From Schistosoma mansoni (lineage: Eukaryota > Platyhelminthes > Trematoda > Strigeidida > Schistosomatidae): 64,000 bases of DNA. How positions within the stretch are numbered: the first letter of the stretch is position 1; each line of letters begins with the position of its first letter. The notes under the pieces are model-generated. The model did no database searches. It had not been told where the DNA came from and saw nothing but the letters and a program-made list of their open reading frames with translations. The translations under genes and the position numbers were made by a program. Where the stretch lies: contig NW_017386105.1 in NCBI RefSeq assembly GCF_000237925.1, positions 62,001 to 126,000 on the forward strand, read 5' to 3'. Positions 46,810 through 56,740 of this stretch are shown here, in pieces.

Positions 46810-49455
46810 AGTCAGTCAGCTACAACACATGACCAGACACATATACGCATCAGTCCAAGTTCCCACACCTCATCAACATAGCAAGATGAGCATCAAATTA
46901 ATAGAAGTAGTTACTTCAATGGTAGTAATATATAAAAGGAAGATTTCATATGATGATATATTACAGGGAGAAACAATTAGTTCGTAGAAAGATATAAAGT
47001 AACTTTAATCTCACGGTTTAAGGGAAGACGAACAGCGTATACACCTACGCCATTGTGGTCGATTATGAGCCATGTCACTCTGAGTCTCCAACCATTGGTT
47101 ACGATAGTCACGCACACCTCAACCAAGTATTTTGCATCCACTAACATGGTTCAGACCAGAAGTTAGCGACTTCAAGGACTGATGCCACGTTTTGGTTTGA
47201 TCACCCCTAGCTTTCTTCCGAACATCCTCAACACTAGTCAGCTTTGTGCACCATGATAATCGATGTTCAGGCATACGTGACACGTGGCCCAACTCTCTCA
47301 GTCGATGAAGATTTACAACCTCATTAACTGATTTACCAACATTCCCTAATACCCTGCGTCCAACNNNNNNNNNNNNNNNNNNNNNNNNNNNNNNNNNNNN
47401 NNNNNNNNNNNNNNNNNNNNNNNNNNNNNNNNNNNNNNNNNNNNNNNNNNNNNNNNNNNNNNNNNNNNNNNNNNNNNNNNNNNNNNNNNNNNNNNNNNNN
47501 NNNNNNNNNNNNNNNNNNNNNNNNNNNNNNNNNNNNNNNNNNNNNNNNNNNNNNNNNNNNNNNNACTTGCGAGTATCCTCTATTCTTAATGGCCACGTTT
47601 CGCAGCCGTAAAGTAGAACAAAACGAACTGCTGCGCAGTATACTCGTCCCTTAATTAATAGACGGATATCTCGCCTTCGCCATATGTCACGTAAGTTGTC
47701 AAAATCCAAACTAGCCTTCTGAATCCGTGCTGAGATTTCGTCAGACACCAACCAATTAAGGCTGATCAGACTTCCAAGATAAGTGAAGTTGTCGATACGT
47801 TCGACTGCTGCACTACCTATCCTTAGTTCAGGTGTTGACGCAGGCCAGTCCTGGAGTAACAACTTCCATTTAGAGGGAGAGAAACGCCTTCCAAATATCC
47901 TGGCATTGTTACTCAGTTCTAACAGAAGACCCTGCATTTTGTCAGCATCTTCATCAAACAGGACCATGTCATCTGCGTACTCTAAGTCGATCAGTGGACC
48001 TCCTGGTAGGAGATCAATTCCTGAAAATTCAGTCAACGAGAGTGTGATTTCCAGCAGTAGGTCTATGATGAAATTGAACAAAAATGGAGATAGTGGGCAG
48101 TGTTGCCGAACACCACTTGAGGTTGCGAAATCAGATGACAGTTCGCTATACGGTCTCACTCGACTAGAAGTGTTCGATTAATGAGCCTTCACAAGGTTCA
48201 TGTACTTCTGAGGTACACCTTTCAATGACAAACACTGCCACAGAATCTCCCGGTCTACAGAGTTAAATGCTGCTTTCAAGTCAAGATAAACTATCATTGT
48301 CAGGCGCCAATAAGCATGTCAGTGTACTAAAAGCTGACGAATAGTGAATATGTGGTCGATGCAACCACGACTTAGTCGGGAGCCAGCCTGATTTTCTTGT
48401 ATTTGCAATTCACGAGTCTTAGTTATGAGCCCGATAATTATTGAGGCAAGTAATTTAGATCCTATTTTAGTCAGACTAATCCCGCTACGGTTATCACAGG
48501 ATGATTTTGACCCCTTCTTAAATATTGGGACAATAAGTGAATGTGACCTATCAGATGGGATTACGCCCAAACCCCAGATTCTAGCTAAAATATTAGTCGG
48601 CATAATCGCTAAAACTGGAACACCATGTTTAAAGACCTCTCCAGTCAATCCATCTGGACCAGCTGCCCTTCCTCATTTCAGATTAGTTATAGCCTTTCGA
48701 ACTTCAACTAGAGTCGGGGAACCTACTTCAATGTTCCATTCAGGTTGTCTGGGAATAGTGGGTAGTTGTGGAGTAGCTGAAGGTCTTCTGAACTGCTCCT
48801 TAAAGTATTCCTCCCATCGTTCTAAGCATCTAAACTGAGAGCAGATAATAATGTCGCTTTTTTCCAAGATCTCCTCACTTACACTCGACTTCTTAATTCT
48901 AGTTTCTTTTATTAGTCTGAAAAACTGTCTTATGTTAACTACAGTCACTGCCTTTCCAATCTCTTTTGCTTTCGTTGCCCACCACTGCTCACCGCCGTTC
49001 CTTAGACTTTTGGCTAACCTAGATCTGATTTGTTTTCGCTCCTCGTCGTGTTCAGAGGCTGATGGGATGAGTTATCTAGAATCTATCAGTGCAATAGATT
49101 TAGTAGAAATCCACTGGTTTTTCGTAACCCTTTGGTTCAAACCATTGGTAGATGTCACTGCTGTTCGTATATCTTTCCAAGCAACATCTGGGTAAGCCTC
49201 GTTTATAGAACTGCCTGGATGTGACCTCAGTTGTTCCTGGAATCTACCTTTGGCTTTCTCGTCACTCAGTTCAACTCTAATGGATCTTCGTGGTGCGGCT
49301 TTCCTGCATCTAGTGGGGCGCAAGCAAATGCGTGCTCGTATTAGAGCATGATCAGAGTCTAAACATGTACTCCAGTACGAGCGACGATCTTCTTTCTAGC
49401 ATCTCAAATGATGATTGATGGCAATGAGTTTATCAGTCGATCTCCCTTTAAGAAA
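46810..49455 (-). mobile_element. LINE family 2, copy b (inactive; contains a gap)
   Basis: Minus-strand inverted partner of the 52.5-56.35 kb copy. Positions pair as b + c = 103287 on one side of the gap and 103161 on the other. All compared reading frames are identical in the two copies, including the stop codons. The RT catalytic Y-A-D-D is at 47968-47979. The 3' end is the GACTGACT tail at 46810. The near-identical tract ends around 49360. Upstream, a more diverged endonuclease end continues to about 49455 (INHHLRC then EDRRSYWSTCLDSDH). Confidence 0.9.
47365..47564. other. Scaffold gap, 200 N, inside LINE copy b
   Basis: The intact inverted partner has only 74 bp between the matching flanks (55723-55796), so the true missing length is probably 74 bp rather than 200. 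Confidence 0.97.
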
Positions 49456-49654
49456 GAACCAAAATAAAAATTTTGAATTTATTATTGACTGTAAATTCTG
49501 TACCTCCTTTAACAATAGAAAAGACTCTTGAAAGTGGCAATCAGTCTTGGCTCATTTCATGCAGTACGAGTCTACCAAATGCTTTTGAATAAATGTACCT
49601 CCAAAATCCGTTAATCCCAGGCATATTAAGCAACTGGTTAAGTTGAGCCTCAAA

Positions 49655-49985
49655 TTATTGAAGATACGACTAGTGTTCTGATTTAACAACCTGCTACCAG
49701 TAGCACCTTCTATATACGAGGCTTTCCCCAACCAAATGAAATCAGAATTCAGATGCGTGGAGATCGGAAAGATATATTTGATACGTTATCGATATATCGA
49801 GAAGCGTTTGATCTGATCTGGCTAGTGAAAGTAGGAGCAGTGTCCCACGCTGGTTCGAAACGCGATCTGGTACGGATGCGTGACCGAAAGCCTTCAGTTA
49901 GACAAGTCCACCTAAACAACGTGGCCAGAATCCAATGTCGAACACTTAGAAAGCTACTGATTTTGGGGAATTATTTACAGCTACA
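49655..49985 (+). repeat. 325-bp interspersed repeat, copy 3
   Basis: Runs from GAAGATACGACTAGTGTTCT to TTTACAGCTACATT. The internal frame is open here (RKDIFDTLSIYREAFDLIWL, then RKPSVRQVHLNNVARIQCRT), as in copy 1. Confidence 0.75.
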
Positions 49986-50029
49986 TTATTTATTCAGCGT
50001 TGAATTTATGTGACTATTCTAATAATAAT

Positions 50030-50470
50030 TAATTAATATATTTGTAATATCCCAGTGAGTAGAAAAGTTAGATTTTCGGACGCCCATTAATATTAAATTT
50101 TTTATATTTAAGTTTTTTATTAAGCAAATAAATTAATATTTTTAATTTTTAAAAATTTATAAAAATAAATTTATTAATTTTTGAATATATTAAAAAATTA
50201 TTTATTAAAATATTTTTAATAAATTTAAAAAAAATTTTTCTATTTTTTTTTTAAAATTTAATTTTTTAATAATGTTTTAAAAAAAGAATTAAATTAATAA
50301 AATTTATTTATATAAAGTATATAAAATTTAATTTAATAAATAAATAAATTTATTTATTATTGAAAATTATTTATAATTATTTTATTTATATAGATTAATA
50401 TATATATGATTATTTTAATAATAATTAATTAATATATTTTTAATATCTTAATGATTAAAAAATTTAGATA
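50030..50470. repeat. Extreme AT low-complexity tract
   Basis: From about 50090 to 50460 there is almost no G or C. It is bracketed by a direct repeat of TAATAATTAATTAATATAT (about 50020 and 50415). It may be a real AT-rich satellite-like tract or a poorly resolved sequence region. Confidence 0.85.
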
Positions 50471-50482
50471 TATCGATTTTTA

Positions 50483-50538
50483 GTGACTCAGTGTAAGCCA
50501 CTTCTTCAGAGAATAAGTAGTCGCTTACACTGAGTCAC
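50483..50538. repeat. 16-bp perfect stem hairpin
   Basis: Arms 50483-50498 (GTGACTCAGTGTAAGC) and 50523-50538 (exact complement) enclose a 24-base loop. No second copy was seen. Confidence 0.9.
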
Positions 50539-50539
50539 G

Positions 50540-51125
50540 AAATATGAATTTTAGCACATGAACTTCACCTTTTAGCTTCAAAAAATGCCTAAATATCCTC
50601 AAATTAACGTGAAAATACAATAAATGAATCCATCCATTAGAAAAATTCAAAAATCAAACTACCTGTCATTGAGACAGATTCAGCTAAGTGATCAAACAAA
50701 TCTCATTGATAACACTCTAACGTAGTGAATCGCTATCTCATATAAAGAAATGAGATCCTAACAATCGAGGGGGTACAAGTAGTCACAAGGATTTTGAATA
50801 TTGAGCTTTAGCCTTCAGTTTTCTGGTTACCTATTCAAATGGAGAATATTTAAGGACTTGTCGCGAAGACTTCATTGTTTGAAGTAAATGAATATCAGTT
50901 ACTGTCAGTATCAAATGTAGGTGGATTATAAGTGCCCACTGAACTTGCCATTCATTTCAAACTTCATATTAAGCTGAATAACTGGTGATATCTTCGTCAT
51001 TAGCTACATCTTTTTCCGATACCATATGTACACTTATGAATCTGTTATCAATTGAACATTTTTGACACAGGAGTCTTATTTTCTTCGGATTTTTAAGCTC
51101 GAGGTGGATGTACTAACTTTCCGGA
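50540..51125. other. Upstream of F-box N-terminal exon
   Basis: No clear promoter. TTTTGACACAG near 51070 could be a splice acceptor for a 5' UTR exon. Confidence 0.35.
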
Positions 51126-51412
51126 ATGCCAGATCTCCCCTTTTGTATAAGCCACTGTTCGGGTTGTCTTATATTGACGTGTGATGCTGTTGAATGTTTT
51201 GTTACTGACTGTCCAAACGGTTGTGGGATGCGTATGCATTCGTGCAAGGTTGATGACCACGTGGGTCAAATATGCCCCAAGACCATAGTTCCATGTATCA
51301 ACAAAGAACTCGGTTGTCCACACTTAATATGTCGTGAGGACAAATCATTTCATTTGCTCAGTTGTCCTGCTAGTGTTGTTAGCTGTAATGCTCGATGCCC
51401 CTTGCTTTTCAG
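51126..51412 (+). CDS. FBXO30/FBXO40-type F-box protein, N-terminal zinc-finger exon
   Basis: Encodes the TRAF-like zinc-finger module that opens FBXO30/FBXO40 proteins. It starts at ATG 51126 (MPDLPFCISHCSGC), followed by CFVTDCPNGCGMRMHSCKVD, then QICPKTIVPCINKELGCPHL and FHLLSCPASVVSC. The Cys/His spacing and the motifs VPC-N---GCP and HL--CPASVV-C are characteristic of the family. The exon ends TTTTCAG before GTAAGT (51413-51418), leaving two bases of a split codon. No F-box follows on the plus strand within the window. The fitting C-terminal exons are on the minus strand at 39.7-44.9 kb. The exon lies inside the loop between inverted LINE copies b and c. Confidence 0.85.
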
Positions 51413-52474
51413 GTAAGTGGTTTAACCGAATTAATCTGTCGTAGTCGATATTCATAAGTTTCATTGTACGATCTGACCCATTTTATTTCAAACTATTGCC
51501 ACTTTACTTTCCCTGTCGCTGCATTCACACCTAAATTGGTAATATCTTTGCCGTTGGTAGCTTGCTGTTTGAGTACATAATTACCACATTGGCCATATAT
51601 AGGCTGTCGCGTGAAGCTACAGTTTTTATATAGAATCTTGAGTGATGTGTCTTATTTTACAGGTTAAGGGGAAAGTCTGTCCATCACCACATATTTAGTC
51701 TAATGTAATGTTTTTAGTCACTTTCCTGTTGTCCTTAGAACTTCAGTAGCCAAGCTTACGTGACGAAAATCTTAATTACGTGGAAACAGTTCCATCGTTG
51801 CATATCATCACTTAGCTGTCCTTAGATCTTTTCCATTGAATATATCTTAAAAGAGTCGTGTACTTTGACTTTCCATGAAAATAATAAACTAACGGTTAGG
51901 GTTATTTGTAAAGTTATTTACATATTTTTCTACTAGTACAGAAATGTTTCTGACATTCAGAAAGAGCTTGAAGTATAACTTATGTAACTACAAACATTCA
52001 GTTCCGTCATTTTCTTTCGATTAACACCAAGCTTTAAAACTGAGAGCTCAAAAAATACGACAGCGAATAATATGCAGGCGAACAATATTGTTTACAATGA
52101 GAATTTCAAGCCTTACTCTAATATGCAGTAACGTCAGTATCCACGTGCAAAAAATAATGAGTGAATCGAAGCACTTTATGAGTAAATGATAACAAAATGG
52201 GTTGTGTAATTGAACGTAGTAAGTAATAAGTACAAATTGATATTAAGATGACAGATGTCCTGGTGATGATCAAAATAATAAAAGCTTAAGTCATTATTTG
52301 AATATGTTAGGTATGTCAAAGCTTGGATAAGTAGACACTTAAATAACAGTCATTAAATATTAATGAAACTAGTTTATAAGTTTTCAAATGATTAGATAGT
52401 AAAGGATATTTACGGAAAAAGTGGTGTTAAACAGACTAATAAATGATATGAAGAATGATAATCTAAAGTAAAAT
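51413..52474. other. Unique sequence, no continuation exon found
   Basis: A plus-strand second exon of the F-box gene would be expected here if the orientation were native. None was recognised. Confidence 0.4.
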
Positions 52475-53110
52475 CCTTTGTCAAGCCTTTTCCGTCTTAA
52501 ACCAGACCGTTGCTACTACCTTGACATGGTTGTTGGGCTTGCTTATTGTAATGAACCAATCGGGCTATACTGGCTGAAACAATCATTCCTCAATGCTCTA
52601 CCATGCCAGACAAGTCGTTTGAAGAGCGGTAAGACTAAAAGCAGCAATCCCAAGGTCCGAAGGCGAAGTCGTACTGCTTATTGTACAGAGGTGTGACGGC
52701 AGTAAGGTGTTTCCTTCAGACAACCAGCATAACAGCGGTGCTGCCTTCCCACAAGGAGGGGTGGGGTTAGAAAAGGTCGACCCTAAAAATGCACACCGTC
52801 TCCGGTGGCAAAGTCTCAACAAATACGGAGCTAATACGGAAACTCCTCACAAGAAGGTCGTGTGTGATCGGCCTCGAGAGTTGTCCCTTGGGCACTACAG
52901 TCACGCTCTCAATTCACTAAGACCACCTCTTATTCAGTTTCCTTCTCACGTACTTCTAGATGGACCCTTCCATGGTGTGGGCAACCGGAAAGTGATAACT
53001 ACCCTCATATGTCTAACAGCACCCAAGATCACTGTATTCATAATCAATCTCCCTCTTCAGTTACTATTATTCCTCCTACTTCGACTCTCTACTCTTAACT
53101 TCTTCCTCAA

Positions 53111-53940
53111 GTGTCACTATCGCTAACGATTCTAGTGCGCGAAACACTCGCAGGTCTACTGGAACCTCCCTCCAAACTACATATTGGAGTCTTCAACGTA
53201 CGCACCCTATGTCAAACCGGCCAACAGGCCTCTTTGGCTAAAACCCTAGGATCTCGTATCATTGATTTATGCCGTGTCTCCGAATCATGCATACAGGATT
53301 CTAGTGTGGTCATTCACTTGAACTCACCTCCCCGAAACGGAGAGCCAACGAGATTCACCCTCCGTGTGTCTGGTGACCTGGTGGCCAGTTCTCGTGGACT
53401 GGCGCGTGTTGGCATAGCACTTAGCACGAGAGTAGAACCAGCACTGTTAGAAAGCATCCCTGTTAACAGTCGCCTGTGTGTTGTTCGGCTTAACGGCTTC
53501 GTAAGAATTCGGAAGGATAGGGACACACGTCGTTGCTTTTTCGTCGTTTCTGCCTAGCTCCAACTGACTGCAGCCCAGATGAAGTGAAAGATTAATTTTA
53601 CGGGAAGTTTTCTGAACATCTTCAAAAAGCTTAACGCTCAAACATAGTATTCGTAGCAGGTGATTTTAATGCCCATGTAAGTAGCTTAAACCAAACAGAA
53701 AGATATTTAGGTGTGTATTTTAGTATCCCAGCTCAGCGAACAGATAATGGTGACTGTCTGTTTGAGCTGTGCTCAGACAATCGTTTATTTTTAGCAACCA
53801 CTAATTTCAAGCACAAAGAGACATCTAACATGGCGACCTCCTGCACCAAACCAACAACGGACTCAAACAGACCATCTTGCCATCAGGCTCAATATAAAAC
53901 TGCCAATCGTTCTGGAGTAAATGTTTAGACTCTGATCATG
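53111..53940 (+). pseudogene. LINE family 2 endonuclease (broken)
   Basis: Would nick the target DNA to start reverse transcription. Readable pieces are IGVFNVRTLCQTGQQASLA near the start (catalytic Asn region), GDFNA at 53659-53673 and the terminal SDH at 53931-53939 (LDSDHALIRARI). Frames change several times: near 53557, between 53600 and 53713, and before 53925. A TAG is present at 53925-53927 in one frame. Confidence 0.75.
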
Positions 53941-54338
53941 CTCTAATACGAGCACGCATTTGCTTGCGCCCCACTAGATGCAGGAAAGCCGCACCACGAA
54001 GATCCATTAGAGTTGAACTGAGTGACGAGAAAGCCAAAGGTAGATTCCAGGAACAACTGAGGTCACATCCAGGCAGTTCTATAAACGAGGCTTACCCAGA
54101 TGTTGCTTGGAAAGATATACGAACAGCAGTGACATCTACCAATGGTTTGAACCAAAGGGTTACGAAAAACCAGTGGATTTCTACTAAATCTATTGCACTG
54201 ATAGATTCTAGATAACTCATCCCATCAGCCTCTGAACACGACGAGGAGCGAAAACAAATCAGATCTAGGTTAGCCAAAAGTCTAAGGAACGGCGGTGAGC
54301 AGTGGTGGGCAACGAAAGCAAAAGAGATTGGAAAGGCA

Positions 54339-55796
54339 GTGACTGTAGTTAACATAAGACAGTTTTTCAGACTAATAAAAGAAACTAGAATTAAGAAGTC
54401 GAGTGTAAGTGAGGAGATCTTGGAAAAAAGCGACATTATTATCTGCTCTCAGTTTAGATGCTTAGAACGATGGGAGGAATACTTTAAGGAGCAGTTCAGA
54501 AGACCTTCAGCTACTCCACAACTACCCACTATTCCCAGACAACCTGAATGGAACATTGAAGTAGGTTCCCCGACTCTAGTTGAAGTTCGAAAGGCTATAA
54601 CTAATCTGAAATGAGGAAGGGCAGCTGGTCCAGATGGATTGACTGGAGAGGTCTTTAAACATGGTGTTCCAGTTTTAGCGATTATGCCGACTAATATTTT
54701 AGCTAGAATCTGGGGTTTGGGCGTAATCCCATCTGATAGGTCACATTCACTTATTGTCCCAATATTTAAGAAGGGGTCAAAATCATCCTGTGATAACCGT
54801 AGCGGGATTAGTCTGACTAAAATAGGATCTAAATTACTTGCCTCAATAATTATCGGGCTCATAACTAAGACTCGTGAATTGCAAATACAAGAAAATCAGG
54901 CTGGCTCCCGACTAAGTCGTGGTTGCATCGACCACATATTCACTATTCGTCAGCTTTTAGTACACTGACATGCTTATTGGCGCCTGACAATGATAGTTTA
55001 TCTTGACTTGAAAGCAGCATTTAACTCTGTAGACCGGGAGATTCTGTGGCAGTGTTTGTCATTGAAAGGTGTACCTCAGAAGTACATGAACCTTGTGAAG
55101 GCTCATTAATCGAACACTTCTAGTCGAGTGAGACCGTATAGCGAACTGTCATCTGATTTCGCAACCTCAAGTGGTGTTCGGCAACACTGCCCACTATCTC
55201 CATTTTTGTTCAATTTCATCATAGACCTACTGCTGGAAATCACACTCTCGTTGACTGAATTTTCAGGAATTGATCTCCTACCAGGAGGTCCACTGATCGA
55301 CTTAGAGTACGCAGATGACATGGTCCTGTTTGATGAAGATGCTGACAAAATGCAGGGTCTTCTGTTAGAACTGAGTAACAATGCCAGGATATTTGGAAGG
55401 CGTTTCTCTCCCTCTAAATGGAAGTTGTTACTCCAGGACTGGCCTGCGTCAACACCTGAACTAAGGATAGGTAGTGCAGCAGTCGAACGTATCGACAACT
55501 TCACTTATCTTGGAAGTCTGATCAGCCTTAATTGGTTGGTGTCTGACGAAATCTCAGCACGGATTCAGAAGGCTAGTTTGGATTTTGACAACTTACGTGA
55601 CATATGGCGAAGGCGAGATATCCGTCTATTAATTAAGGGACGAGTATACTGCGCAGCAGTTCGTTTTGTTCTACTTTACGGCTGCGAAACGTGGCCATTA
55701 AGAATAGAGGATACTCGCAAGTTACTAGTATTTGGTGACAGATGTCTTGGAGATATTGCTCTTATCTGCTGGGATCACCGGGTAAGTGATAGTTAG
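54339..55796 (+). pseudogene. LINE family 2 reverse transcriptase (broken)
   Basis: Copies element RNA at the nick. Motifs in order are VRKAITNLK, an in-frame TGA at 54612-54614, GRAAGPDGLTGEVFKHG, the LSRGCIDHIFTIRQLLVH region, a stop near 54966, CPLSPFLFNFIIDLLLEITL, and catalytic LEYADDMVLF at 55308-55319 in the longest frame (55128-55796), then [20 protein letters not shown]. The Gly of the usual RQGCPLSP is His. The TGA, the TAA near 55109 and other defects are present in the inverted copy b as well. Confidence 0.85.
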
Positions 55797-56351
55797 GTTG
55801 GACGCAGGGTATTAGGGAATGTTGGTAAATCAGTTAATGAGGTTGTAAATCTTCATCGACTGAGAGAGTTGGGCCACGTGTCACGTATGCCTGAACATCG
55901 ATTATCATGGTGCACAAAGCTGACTAGTGTTGAGGATGTTCGGAAGAAAGCTAGGGGTGATCAAACCAAAACGTGGCATCAGTCCTTGAAGTCGCTAACT
56001 TCTGGTCTGAACCATGTTAGTGGATGCAAAATACTTGGTTGAGGTGTGCGTGACTATCGTAACCAATGGTTGGAGACTCAGAGTGACATGGCTCATAATC
56101 GACCACAATGGCGTAGGTGTATACGCTGTTCGTCTTCCCTTAAACCGTGAGATTAAAGTTACTTTATATCTTTCTACGAACTAATTGTTTCTCCCTGTAA
56201 TATATCATCATATGAAATCTTCCTTTTATATATTACTACCATTGAAGTAACTACTTCTATTAATTTGATGCTCATCTTGCTATGTTGATGAGGTGTGGGA
56301 ACTTGGACTGATGCGTATATGTGTCTGGTCATGTGTTGTAGCTGACTGACT

Positions 56352-56650
56352 GTGTTCTGAGACTCACTTACCAACAACGCCTTGGCTCCACCCTCGATTT
56401 CCTCGTGCGAAGTGTCTGTGATTCAATTCTCGCTGCCCTGAAGGGCTGACGTTATACTCTGTCTATTATGCTCACTTTCTCACAAAATTATCTTCGTACG
56501 TTCTCCACTACATTTTGGATAATTTCATTGTACATTGCTTAAGTTCTTTGTAATCTTAAATCAACCTTAATAGCGTTAATATTACAGCTTTATAAAAGAA
56601 AATATTCTCATCACAATATCATCTGTGTTTGTGATCATTTTTAAATTAAG
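56352..56650 (+). repeat. 3'-flanking block shared with the 19.6 kb LINE copy
   Basis: Aligns with the minus-strand block 19577-19866 at roughly 90% and starts in both places directly after GACTGACTG. It ends near ATTAAGATTGGT, where the two loci diverge. Confidence 0.8.
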
Positions 56651-56654
56651 ATTG

Positions 56655-56740
56655 GTCGGGGTGCGCGTGACTATTGTAATCAATGTTTGGAGACTCAGAG
56701 TGACATGGTTCAGAATTGATCACAATGATTTCTTTGTATG
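56655..56740 (+). mobile_element. Short LINE family 2 C-terminal fragment
   Basis: GGGTGCGCGTGACTATTGTA, then GGAGACTCAGAGTGACATGG corresponds to the RDYRNQWLE...D-M region of family 2 (compare 56040-56090). It immediately follows the shared flank. Confidence 0.65.

Larger units (their letters stand above)
52475..56351 (+). mobile_element. LINE family 2, copy c (near full length, inactive)
   Basis: The most complete LINE in the window. GC-rich 5' region (52475-53110), AP-endonuclease-like domain (53111-53940), RT (about 54340-55796), RT C-terminal region (to about 56150), then 3' UTR and a short GACT repeat tail (56342-56351). Many stops and frameshifts, shared with copy b, make it non-autonomous. 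Confidence 0.88.

Noticed and set aside
50483-50538. Hairpin as a bacterial-type terminator
   Set aside because: The window is eukaryotic and there is no adjoining gene end or T-run that would make this reading sensible.
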